From Aquifex sp. (GTDB lineage Bacteria; Aquificota; Aquificia; Aquificales; Aquificaceae): a stretch of 13,138 nucleotides of DNA. Numbering within the stretch: position 1 is the first letter of the stretch; every line of letters starts with the position of its first letter. The stretch is from assembly GCA_003978875.1 (NCBI GenBank), contig QNXQ01000176.1:1-13138 (forward strand). Reading direction: 5' to 3'. Position numbers and translations under genes: made by a program. This document shows, in pieces, positions 6,475-13,138 of this stretch. A model generated the notes under the pieces. That model had not been told where the DNA came from. It ran no database searches and saw nothing but the letters and a program-made list of their open reading frames with translations.

Positions 6475-7776
6475 ATGAAAATAGGTTTAGTAAGTTTAGG
6501 TTGTGCAAAAAATCTGGTTGACAGTGAAATACTACTGGGAAAACTAAGAAGTGCGGGAGTGGAAATCACGCCTAATCCTGAGGAAGCCGATGTAATTATC
6601 ATAAATACCTGCGGTTTTATTGAACCTGCAAAACTGGAAAGCATAGAGACCATATTGGAGTTTATAGATAGTGGAAAAGAAGTTATCGTAATGGGTTGTC
6701 TCGTAGAAAGGTATAAGGAAGAACTAAAAAAAGAAATTCCAGAAGTAAAAGCGTATTTTGGTACGGAAAGCTGGAATAAAATTCTTGAATATCTCGGACT
6801 CAAAGAGGATAGGGTTTCTTTCAGATTGCTTACAACTCCTAAGTCTTATGCGTATCTGAAAATAGCGGAAGGATGTAATAGATTGTGTTCTTTTTGTGCA
6901 ATTCCAAAAATAAGAGGAAAACACCGTTCTAGGACTATCGAAGATATAGTAGAAGAAGCTAAAAAACTTGCCCAAATGGGTATTAAAGAACTCTGTATAG
7001 TTTCTCAAGATACCACATATTACGGTAAAGACATTTACAGAGAATACAAATTGATAGACCTTTTAAAGGGGTTGGAAAAAATAGAGGAAATTAAGTGGAT
7101 AAGGCTCCTTTATCTTTATCCCACGGAAGTGCATGAAGCGTTGATAGATTACATTAGTGAATCCCAAAAGGTTGTACCCTACTTTGATATTCCAATTCAG
7201 CATATATCCGATAAGGTTTTGAGGGACATGAGAAGAGGATACGATGGGCAGTTTGTAAGAAGCTTATTGGAGAATATAAGAAAGAAAATCCCTAATGCGG
7301 TTTTCAGAACTTCTGTTATCGTAGGTTTTCCAACTGAGGAAGAAAAGGATTTTAACGAACTGGCTAACTTTATCCAAGAGGGATACTTTCACTGGTTAGG
7401 AGTATTTACATACTCCCATGAAGAAGACACACCCGCTTATGCGTTCTCCGACCAAGTTCCTCAAGAGGTAAAAGAGAAAAGAAAGGAAATCCTGATGGAA
7501 ATTCAGAAGGAAATTACCAAAAAGAAAAATGAGGAGTTTTTAAATAGGGAACTTGAAGTCATTGTGGAAGGATACGATGAGGAATTTTCCTTTGTTCCCA
7601 AAGGACGAGCTTTCTTTCAAGCTCCGGAAGTGGACGGAACAATATACATAGAAACGGAAAACAGCCTAAAGCCCGGTGATGTTATAAAGGTTAAGATTTA
7701 CCAGGCTACAGATTATGATTTAGCGGGAAGAGATTTATCCGCCGAGGGGATTTTTATTGGCAATTATGAATTTTAG
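6475..7776 (+). CDS. rimO: Ribosomal protein S12 methylthiotransferase RimO
   Basis: 433 residues from ATG 6475. It opens with the family hallmark MKIGLVSLGCAKNLVDSE. The N-terminal MTTase domain supplies Cys 10, 46 and 75 for the auxiliary [4Fe-4S] cluster. The radical-SAM CxxxCxxC is Cys 134, 138 and 141 (EGCNRLCSFCAIP). SRTIEDIVEEA, IPIQHISDKVLRDMRRGY and VIVGFPTEEEKDF are typical RimO blocks, and a C-terminal TRAM-like beta domain covers about 370-433. It adds a methylthio group to the conserved Asp of ribosomal protein S12. The close relative MiaB (tRNA) lacks this exact N-terminus, so RimO is preferred. An in-frame GTG at 6457 would add six residues but lies inside the hairpin, and the alignment favours the ATG. 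No Shine-Dalgarno is visible. A TAAAAT at 6462-6467 could drive a leaderless transcript. It starts 32 nt after the SUMT gene and has no functional link to it. Confidence 0.94.
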   Translation: MKIGLVSLGCAKNLVDSEILLGKLRSAGVEITPNPEEADVIIINTCGFIEPAKLESIETILEFIDSGKEVIVMGCLVERYKEELKKEIPEVKAYFGTESWNKILEYLGLKEDRVSFRLLTTPKSYAYLKIAEGCNRLCSFCAIPKIRGKHRSRTIEDIVEEAKKLAQMGIKELCIVSQDTTYYGKDIYREYKLIDLLKGLEKIEEIKWIRLLYLYPTEVHEALIDYISESQKVVPYFDIPIQHISDKVLRDMRRGYDGQFVRSLLENIRKKIPNAVFRTSVIVGFPTEEEKDFNELANFIQEGYFHWLGVFTYSHEEDTPAYAFSDQVPQEVKEKRKEILMEIQKEITKKKNEEFLNRELEVIVEGYDEEFSFVPKGRAFFQAPEVDGTIYIETENSLKPGDVIKVKIYQATDYDLAGRDLSAEGIFIGNYEF

Positions 7777-7815
7777 AGGGAGGGAATTAATTTAATAGTA
7801 AAGGGAGGTGCTTAT

Positions 7816-8043
7816 ATGGATAGAGAACAAATTATTCAAGAGTTGTACCAGAAGGATTCACAATTCAAAGAATTTAAAGATAAACACGAAGAACTTGACA
7901 AGAAAATAAAAAAGCTTGAAAAACATCATCCTATGACCCATGACCTGGAGCTAGAGATAGAAAAGCTTAAAAAGGAAAAGCTCTACTATAAGGACTTAAT
8001 AGAACAAAAAATTCAAGAATATATGAAAACTAAAGCAGTCTGA
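7816..8043 (+). CDS. Small DUF465/YdcH-like helical protein
   Basis: 75 residues, almost entirely charged helix with heptad-like Leu/Ile spacing (about 1-70), consistent with a short coiled coil or helical hairpin. The central HHPMTHDLELEIEKLKKEKL resembles the DUF465 (YdcH) family, a group of small cytoplasmic proteins of unknown function. A strong Shine-Dalgarno (AAGGGAGGTG, 7801-7810) precedes the ATG by 5 nt, supporting a real, well-translated gene. It lies 39 nt downstream of rimO on the same strand and could be co-transcribed with it. Its last 14 bases overlap the 3' end of the convergent QueC-like gene, so the stop (TGA 8041-8043) is inside that gene. I cannot assign a function. Confidence 0.8.
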   Translation: MDREQIIQELYQKDSQFKEFKDKHEELDKKIKKLEKHHPMTHDLELEIEKLKKEKLYYKDLIEQKIQEYMKTKAV

Positions 8044-8635
8044 GAGCTTCTTCCCTTTCTCTACACTTTATACATTTTCCGCAAGGTTTTCCTTTTATAG
8101 GTTTTATACAAGAAAAAGTAAGATGGAGAGGCATAAGATTTCCGTATAAACGAATAATCTCCTCTTTCTTCATACCAAAGAATGGAGTTTCTATTGTAAA
8201 AGTTTTATTCAATCCCTGAGAGATTAACTCTTCGAGTTTGTCAAAATACTCCCTTTTGTTATCCGGGAAGGGATACATACCCAAGCTTCCGATAGCACAA
8301 CGGAATATTCCTTTCCTATAACCGTAAATTGCTGCCTGAGAACAAAGCAATAAATTCCTCATAGGAATTTCGAGTTCCTTTTCTGTAGAAGGAAACCCTT
8401 TAAGTCTCTTAGAAAGGGATTTTACCTTTACAGTTGCCAGATTACGGAGATTTTTTACGGACTTTTTAAGGTAAAAAAGTACATTTTTAGCTCTCTTGAG
8501 TTCCTCATCTTCCCATGAGTAGCCGAACCTCACATAGAGTGGATAGAGTATATTGTTTTTAGAGGCATAGTGAATTAAAAGAGCTGTACTCTCCACTCCT
8601 CCGCTGAATAAAACCACGATTTTCTCTTTCTTCAT
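8030..8635 (-). CDS. QueC-like PP-loop ATPase
   Basis: 201 residues. An N-terminal PP-loop SGGVESTALL begins at 11, an IPMRNLLLCSQAAIYG block matches the QueC 'RN' helix, and TIETPFFGMKKEEII matches its late strand. A zinc site of four Cys (176, 185, 188, 191; C-x8-C-x2-C-x2-C) ends the protein. True QueC makes preQ0 (7-cyano-7-deazaguanine) from CDG, ammonia and ATP. Differences here: PP-loop V-E instead of x-D, GMYPFPDNK where QueC has a DYSGYPDCR-like segment, and shorter than the usual ~220-230 residues. Substrate is therefore uncertain: it may be the host QueC or a specialised paralogue. Its ATG overlaps the mreC stop as ATGA (8632-8635), so it is the third gene of the mreB-mreC operon, translated by coupling. 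No other queuosine gene is in the window. Confidence 0.78.
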   Translation of the reverse strand: MKKEKIVVLFSGGVESTALLIHYASKNNILYPLYVRFGYSWEDEELKRAKNVLFYLKKSVKNLRNLATVKVKSLSKRLKGFPSTEKELEIPMRNLLLCSQAAIYGYRKGIFRCAIGSLGMYPFPDNKREYFDKLEELISQGLNKTFTIETPFFGMKKEEIIRLYGNLMPLHLTFSCIKPIKGKPCGKCIKCREREEALRLL

Positions 8636-9426
8636 TCTTTAAAAACTACGACAAATTCGGCATCTCTGGGTGATATGAATGGTTTCACTTTCACCCGTTT
8701 AAAAAAGGGATTCTGGCTGAAACCTACGAAAATTACTTGTCCTATAGGAAATGGCGGAATTCTCAAGGTTAAGTCTTTGTAGACTACAATATCTCCTTCT
8801 TTAACATTGTCATATAAATCTACGTATAACAAATTACCTATTGGATAACTACCCTGGTATATATACGCCTTGTCATTTCCTTTTATAGAGGAGAGAAGTG
8901 AACATTTTTCGTTAAAAAGAGTTATCACCTTACTGGTAGAAATATAAACTTCGTCTACTACACCAAGTATATAGCCCTTTGATACCACTAAATCTCCCTT
9001 CTTTATCCCTTTATTTTTTCCATCTCTTATTATGAAAAATCTATCTTCTCCGGAAGGGTCGTAAAAGATTATCTTTGAAATTACGTATTCAGCTTTAAGA
9101 GGAAAGTAAAAGTCTAAGTCCTTTTCCAATCTCCTCAAAATATCCTGGTAGAGTTCCGCTTTCTCTTTATAAATTTCAAGTTGCTGGGATACCTTTTTGT
9201 AGTTCGATATTAACCTCATATTTGCCTTCAAATCCTTTATGAAAAGTATTAATTTTTCCATTTCTTCTTCAATTTCCCTTTCCGTCTTTAAAAACGGAGA
9301 AAAGATAATGTACGCTGTCTGCCTCAAGTAGCCGTTTAAGGGATTTTGAAAAATTTGAAGAAGTAAAATAAAGAGTCCCAACGAGAAAAAAAATAAAAAG
9401 TAGAGGTTGAGTCTTCTTAAGCTCAT
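8632..9426 (-). CDS. mreC: Rod shape-determining protein MreC
   Basis: 264 residues. A short basic N-terminus (MSLRRLN) is followed by one membrane helix (about 8-26), then a long charged coiled coil (about 48-108, ILFIKDLKANMRLISNY onward) and a beta-rich periplasmic domain (about 112-264). The second half shows MreC-typical features: DGKNKGIKKGDLVVSKGYILGVV, TSKVITLFNEKCSLLS and a late PPFPIGQVIFV. MreC links cytoplasmic MreB filaments to the peptidoglycan elongation enzymes PBP2 and RodA. Its ATG overlaps the mreB stop (ATGA, 9423-9426) and its stop overlaps the next start in the same way, so the three genes are tightly coupled. mreD, the usual third member, is replaced here by the QueC-like gene. 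Confidence 0.9.
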   Translation of the reverse strand: MSLRRLNLYFLFFFSLGLFILLLQIFQNPLNGYLRQTAYIIFSPFLKTEREIEEEMEKLILFIKDLKANMRLISNYKKVSQQLEIYKEKAELYQDILRRLEKDLDFYFPLKAEYVISKIIFYDPSGEDRFFIIRDGKNKGIKKGDLVVSKGYILGVVDEVYISTSKVITLFNEKCSLLSSIKGNDKAYIYQGSYPIGNLLYVDLYDNVKEGDIVVYKDLTLRIPPFPIGQVIFVGFSQNPFFKRVKVKPFISPRDAEFVVVFKE

Positions 9427-10448
9427 TCCATGGAGATTCTTCTAATGAGATTTATGTTTTCGAGAACCATACCTAACCCACGTGCAACCGCGGTAAGAGG
9501 CTCATCCGCGTAAACAGCTTTAATTCCGGTTTCCTGTTCAATTTTCTTGTCCAGGTTTCTTAAAAGTGAACCTCCTCCTGCAAGGACAATACCTCTTTCA
9601 GCTATATCGGAAGCGAGTTCAGGAGGTGTTCTTTCTAAGGTTGTTCTCACCGCATTTACTATGGAATTTACTGTATCCTCAAGGGCTTCCGCTATCATAT
9701 GATTTGTGATTACGGCTGTTCTGGGAAGACCGGTCATATCTCTTCCCCTTATTTCCATTTCCCTTTCTTCGTCTTCTGCTATTGCACTGCCAAGTTCTAT
9801 CTTTATCCTTTCTGCAGTTTGTTCACCAATAAGCAGATGAAGCTTCCTCTTGATATACTGTATTATCGCTTCATTCATTTCGTCTCCGGCAATTCTGAGG
9901 GAGTTGGATACTACTATTCCTGCAAGGGATATAACCGCTATATCTGTGGTTCCTCCTCCGATATCCACAATCATGTTTCCTATAGGCTCTTCTATGGGAA
10001 GCCCAGCACCTATTGCAGCAGCCATAGGTTCAGCTATCAGGTAAACCTCTCGTGCACCTGCACTCCTCGCAGCATCTATTACGGCTCTTTTCTCAACTGG
10101 TGTTATCCCGGTAGGCACACCGATAACGGTTATAGGTTTAGGTCTGAAAAGGACTCTACCTAAAACCTTCTTGATAAAGTAAGTTAACATTGCCTGAGTA
10201 ACTTCAAAATCCGTAATTACACCATCTCTGAGAGGGCGAATGGCGTGAATATTTTCCGGCGTTTTCCCTACCATTTCCTTTGCTTCTTTTCCTACGGCAA
10301 GAATCTTGTTGGTTTTTGTATCAATCGCTACAATTGAAGGTTCGTAAAGGACTATACCTTTACCCTCCACAAAAACCGCAGTATTTGCAGTTCCTAGGTC
10401 AATTCCGATATTGCTTGAAAAAGACCCTAGAAATTTCCCTAAAATCAT
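9423..10448 (-). CDS. mreB: Rod shape-determining actin homologue MreB
   Basis: 341 residues with the standard MreB length and actin-fold motifs: phosphate-1 GIDLGTANT (15-23), phosphate-2 IVDIGGGTTDIAVISL in the middle, ITVIGVPTGITPVEKRAV, IAEPMAAAIGAGLP, and the late adenosine motif VLAGGGSLLRNLD. The N-terminal MILGKFLGSFSSN resembles the membrane-binding amphipathic stretch of other MreBs. It polymerises on the inner membrane face and guides cell-wall elongation. First gene of mreB-mreC-QueC-like. A good Shine-Dalgarno (AAGGGAG) lies about 7 nt before the ATG at 10448. It is separated from the divergent rel gene by only 36 bp, so the two promoters must overlap. A TATAGT (10468-10473, minus) is a plausible -10. 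Confidence 0.96.
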   Translation of the reverse strand: MILGKFLGSFSSNIGIDLGTANTAVFVEGKGIVLYEPSIVAIDTKTNKILAVGKEAKEMVGKTPENIHAIRPLRDGVITDFEVTQAMLTYFIKKVLGRVLFRPKPITVIGVPTGITPVEKRAVIDAARSAGAREVYLIAEPMAAAIGAGLPIEEPIGNMIVDIGGGTTDIAVISLAGIVVSNSLRIAGDEMNEAIIQYIKRKLHLLIGEQTAERIKIELGSAIAEDEEREMEIRGRDMTGLPRTAVITNHMIAEALEDTVNSIVNAVRTTLERTPPELASDIAERGIVLAGGGSLLRNLDKKIEQETGIKAVYADEPLTAVARGLGMVLENINLIRRISME

Positions 10449-10484
10449 GTTTAATCTCCCTTAAAAAACTATATTAAAACTTAA
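10449..10484. promoter_or_regulatory. 36-bp divergent mreB / spoT promoter region
   Basis: Very AT-rich. It holds the mreB Shine-Dalgarno (minus strand), a minus-strand TATAGT (10468-10473) and an overlapping plus-strand TATATT (10470-10475). The -35 regions would fall inside the opposite coding sequences. Back-to-back -10 elements that overlap imply the two transcripts compete. These are by-eye assignments. Confidence 0.35.
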
Positions 10485-12581
10485 ATGTCAAAGGTAGAGG
10501 AAGAAGTTCTTACTGAAACACTGGAAAAACTGCTTTCCCTGAATAAAGAAGAACACAGAGAACTGATATCAAGAGCCTATGAATTTGCAAAAGAAAGACA
10601 CGGAAACCAGAAAAGGAAAACAGGTGAACCTTATATAGTACACCCTCTCAATGTATCTTTAATCCTTTCGGAACTGGGAATGGATATAGAAACTGTAGTA
10701 GCGGGACTCCTACACGATGTTCTTGAAGATACACAAACTTCTTACGATGAACTGAAAGAGATATTCGGAGAAAATGTAGCAAATCTCGTTGAGGGTGTAA
10801 CCAAAATAGGAAAAATAAAGTATAAATCTGAACAAGCGGAAAATTATAGAAAATTAATGCTTGCTACGGCAAAAGACCCAAGAGTCATAATTTTGAAGCT
10901 TGCAGACAGACTCGATAATATGAAAACCCTCTGGGTTTTTAGAGAAGAAAAGAGAAAAAGAATAGCCCTAGAAACTTTGGAAATTTTTGCTCCTTTGGCA
11001 CATAGATTAGGTGTATGGAAGATAAAGAATGAATTGGAAGATTTAGCCTTTAAATACCTTTATCCGGAAGAATATGAGAAGGTAAAAAACTTCGTTCAAC
11101 AATCTAAAAAGGAACTGGAGAATTACTTGAAGAAATATGTAATACCGAAGGTAAAAGAAGCTCTCGAAAATTACGGTATAGCGGCGGAAATCCAGTATCG
11201 TTCAAAGCACTATTACAGTATATGGGAAAAAACAAAGAGAAAGGGAATAAGACTTGAAGATGTACATGATATCTTAGGTGTTCGAATAATAGTTGATACG
11301 GTTCCAAAATGTTATACCGTTTTAGGAATAATCCACAGTCTGTTTAAACCCATACCCGGAAAATTCAAGGATTACATATCCCTACCTAAACCGAATCTCT
11401 ATCAGTCGCTTCACACCACGGTAATAGCAGATAAAGGAAAACTAGTTGAATTTCAGATAAGGACTTGGGAAATGCATGAAAGGGCTGAAAAAGGTATAGC
11501 TTCCCATTGGGCTTACAAGGAGGGTATAAAACCCGACGATAGCCAGATATACGCTTGGCTAAGGGAATTGGTTGAAAGTATTCAGGGAAGTGTAAATTCA
11601 TCGGAACTTCTTGAAAATCTAAAGAATAACCTCTTCTTTGAAGAAATCTTTGTATTTACTCCTAAAGGAGACCTTGTAGTTCTTCCCAAAGGTTCTACTC
11701 CGGTAGATTTTGCCTACAAAATCCACACGGACATAGGAAACCACTGCATGGGTGCTAAGGTAAACGGGAGGATTGTTCCGCTGAATTACAAACTTCAAAA
11801 CGGAGATATGGTAGAAATAATTACCCATCCTAATAAAACACCCAGCTATGAGTGGCTAAGTTTCGTTAAAACATCGAAGGCAAAGAGTAAGATAAAACAG
11901 TTTCTAAAACAACAGGAAAAAGAAAGATATTTAAATGAAGGCAAGAGGATTTTAGAAAGAATCAGGAGCAAACTAAATCTCTCATACGAAGAACTTCTTG
12001 AAAAAATTAGGGAAAAGATAAGGTTTGACAAAGAAGAAGAACTCCTTTTGGTTTTAGGAAAGAGAAAAATTTCAGCGGCTAACCTTTTAAAGCTTTTACT
12101 TCCCAAAGAAAAAGATGTAGAAATTCCTGAGGAGAAAAACGAAATTTTAATATACTTGGATGACCTTTCAAATATTAAGTACGAGATTGCAGAGTGTTGC
12201 AAACCCGTGCCCGGTGATGAGGTTTTCGGAGTTATCACCAGAGTGAAGGGATTGGTTCTTCATGAAGCTCACTGTCCCAATTTGAAGAATGTCCTTAAAA
12301 CTAACCCTGAAAAAGTAAAAAGGATAAAATGGCAAGGAAGAGGGAAGTTTAAAACGGATATAAGAATAATAGCAAAAGATAGAATAGGTCTTTTATCGGA
12401 CATAGCCCAAGTAATATCCCAGACCAATTCAAACATATACCTTTCTCAGACAAGGACAAAAGATACGTACGCAATCATGGATTTTACTATTGATGTTAAA
12501 GATAAGAAACATCTAAAGGAAATATGTGAAAAAATAAAGCAAGTGGAGAGTATAGAACAATGCAAACGCCTTTATAAGTAA
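10485..12581 (+). CDS. spoT: Bifunctional (p)ppGpp synthetase/hydrolase (RelA/SpoT homologue)
   Basis: 698 residues, long RSH architecture. The HD hydrolase domain (about 22-190) keeps Arg44, His53, His77, Asp78, Glu81, Asp82 and Asp141/Asn145 (LADRLDNM), so ppGpp hydrolysis is expected. The synthetase domain (about 230-345) has SKHYYSIW, GVRIIVDT, PKPNLYQSLHTTV and VEFQIRT. The RXKD motif of bifunctional enzymes appears as K-F-K-D (293-296), a conservative Arg-to-Lys change, not the EXDD of RelA. The TGS domain (about 384-445) is FVFTPKGDLVVLPKGSTPVDFAY onward. A Cys/His zinc region (AECCKPVPGDEV then HEAHCPN) and a C-terminal ACT domain (about 620-698) complete it. It makes and degrades the starvation alarmone. 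There is no Shine-Dalgarno. A TATATT at 10470-10475 would place transcription start within about 3 nt of the ATG. It diverges from mreB, and its stop abuts that of convergent tsaE. Confidence 0.95.
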   Translation: MSKVEEEVLTETLEKLLSLNKEEHRELISRAYEFAKERHGNQKRKTGEPYIVHPLNVSLILSELGMDIETVVAGLLHDVLEDTQTSYDELKEIFGENVANLVEGVTKIGKIKYKSEQAENYRKLMLATAKDPRVIILKLADRLDNMKTLWVFREEKRKRIALETLEIFAPLAHRLGVWKIKNELEDLAFKYLYPEEYEKVKNFVQQSKKELENYLKKYVIPKVKEALENYGIAAEIQYRSKHYYSIWEKTKRKGIRLEDVHDILGVRIIVDTVPKCYTVLGIIHSLFKPIPGKFKDYISLPKPNLYQSLHTTVIADKGKLVEFQIRTWEMHERAEKGIASHWAYKEGIKPDDSQIYAWLRELVESIQGSVNSSELLENLKNNLFFEEIFVFTPKGDLVVLPKGSTPVDFAYKIHTDIGNHCMGAKVNGRIVPLNYKLQNGDMVEIITHPNKTPSYEWLSFVKTSKAKSKIKQFLKQQEKERYLNEGKRILERIRSKLNLSYEELLEKIREKIRFDKEEELLLVLGKRKISAANLLKLLLPKEKDVEIPEEKNEILIYLDDLSNIKYEIAECCKPVPGDEVFGVITRVKGLVLHEAHCPNLKNVLKTNPEKVKRIKWQGRGKFKTDIRIIAKDRIGLLSDIAQVISQTNSNIYLSQTRTKDTYAIMDFTIDVKDKKHLKEICEKIKQVESIEQCKRLYK

Positions 12582-12983
12582 TTACTTCTTGAAAACTTTC
12601 ACAAGTCTTTCGTTTTCTCCGATAATTTCTATTTCAATCACGTAATTACAGTTATCGTTCTTTTCTTCCCATTCAACGGCGATAATACCTTCTCCAATAA
12701 ATTCCGTGTAATCGAAATCCTTTACCCTGTAGAGGTCTATGTGTATAAGTTTTCCTTTTTTGGTGGGATACTCGTTAACCAGTGTAAAAGTCGGGCTCCT
12801 GACTTGGTAACCCTTTTCGATACCCATAGCTTTTGCTAAACCTTTTACAAAGGTTGTTTTTCCTGCACCCAGATTGCCTTTTAAACAAATTACCTCTTTT
12901 CCAGTTAGCTCATTGGCAATCTCTTCAGCCAATTTGAACATATCTTCTTCACTCTTTAGTCTTAATTCCTTAATTAACATCAT
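12582..12983 (-). CDS. tsaE: tRNA N6-threonylcarbamoyladenosine synthesis ATPase TsaE (YjeE)
   Basis: 133 residues, compact P-loop ATPase. Walker A GNLGAGKTT spans 36-44. The family motifs SPTFTLVNEY (63-72), HIDLYRV (81-87) and VEWEEK (103-108) are all present. With TsaB and TsaD it makes the t6A37 modification of ANN-decoding tRNAs, and TsaE's ATPase powers the cycle. Length is normal for the family. The start is either ATG 12983 or the adjacent ATG 12980. The AAGGA upstream is better spaced for the second. A TATAAA (12989-12994, minus) just upstream could be a -10. The gene converges on spoT with no intergenic base: their stops form TAATTA. tsaB and tsaD are not in the window. Confidence 0.93.
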   Translation of the reverse strand: MMLIKELRLKSEEDMFKLAEEIANELTGKEVICLKGNLGAGKTTFVKGLAKAMGIEKGYQVRSPTFTLVNEYPTKKGKLIHIDLYRVKDFDYTEFIGEGIIAVEWEEKNDNCNYVIEIEIIGENERLVKVFKK

Positions 12984-13031
12984 TTTCCTTTATAATCTTA
13001 AACATACGCTGGGTGAGAAAAAGTAAAATAA

Positions 13032-13138
13032 GGGAAGTATGGAGCAAAAGAACTAATAGAGAGATTAAGCCAAATTTTTGACAAATTTATTATAACACAG
13101 GGGCTGGAACAACCTAAGAGAGGTAGGAAACCTAAACT
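13032..13138 (+). pseudogene. Possible frameshifted 5' end of an unrecognised, transposase-like gene
   Basis: A frame open from 13032 to the window end reads like protein, with a helical ELIERLSQIFDKFI followed by a basic PKRGRKPK. It has no ATG, GTG or TTG. In the next frame, ATG 13039, preceded by AAGGGA, encodes M-E-Q-K-N then stops. A single missing base after the AAAAG would join M-E-Q-K to ELIERL and give a normal N-terminus. Basic RGRKPK-like segments are common in transposase N-termini and AT-hooks. I do not recognise the family. Only 35 codons are visible, so a chance open frame is possible. Confidence 0.28.

Noticed and set aside
9699..10163. 154-codon frame on the plus strand opposite mreB
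   Set aside because: Cys/Tyr/Ser-rich shadow translation of a highly conserved gene, with no ribosome site.
10468..10491. Minus-strand TTGACA (10486-10491) ahead of TATAGT (10468-10473) for mreB
   Set aside because: Spacer is 12 bp, too short. The hexamer is simply the complement of the first codons of spoT.
13078..13096. Perfect TTGACA followed by TATAAC near the right edge
   Set aside because: Spacing is only 7 bp, far from the 16-18 bp of a sigma-70 promoter, and both lie in the possible coding frame.

Overview
This AT-rich window is gene-dense, has almost no intergenic DNA and uses AGA/AGG/ATA codons heavily. Protein character and gene content resemble a chemolithoautotrophic hyperthermophile of the Aquificales (Aquifex-like). 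That placement is by family resemblance, not a database match. No stretch longer than 300 bases lacks a gene, and I see no rRNA, tRNA or CRISPR.

Left block (1-6442) is a nitrogen-assimilation cluster on both strands. On the minus strand are an NNP-type nitrate/nitrite transporter (partial, running off the left edge), a fused double P-II regulator resembling NifI2-NifI1, and a TrpD2/YbiB-like protein. On the plus strand are an unusual nitrite reductase and uroporphyrinogen-III C-methyltransferase, which feeds siroheme synthesis for the reductase. The reductase joins a NirB-like NADH/FAD/[2Fe-2S] half to a full-length NirA-like (ferredoxin-type) siroheme half. Two near-consensus sigma-54 (-24/-12) promoters were found. 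One drives the P-II-transporter operon (1572-1587, minus) and one drives the nitrite reductase-SUMT operon (2666-2681, plus). Together they suggest one sigma-54 nitrogen regulon covering nitrate uptake, sensing, nitrite reduction and cofactor supply.

Middle block (6475-8635) holds rimO (ribosomal protein S12 methylthiotransferase), a small DUF465/YdcH-like coiled-coil protein, and a convergent QueC-like PP-loop ATPase whose 3' end overlaps that small gene by 14 bp.

Right block (8632-12983) holds a minus-strand operon mreB-mreC-QueC-like, joined by two ATGA overlaps and without mreD. It diverges across 36 bp from a bifunctional RelA/SpoT (p)ppGpp synthetase/hydrolase. tsaE (tRNA t6A synthesis) converges on that gene with zero intergenic bases. 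The last ~110 bases hold an open frame with a basic RGRKPK motif and no start codon, possibly the frameshifted 5' end of a transposase-like gene.

Most interesting for follow-up: the fused NifI-like sensor in a nitrate-assimilation operon rather than a nif cluster, its nearly leaderless sigma-54 transcript, and the NirB/NirA chimera.
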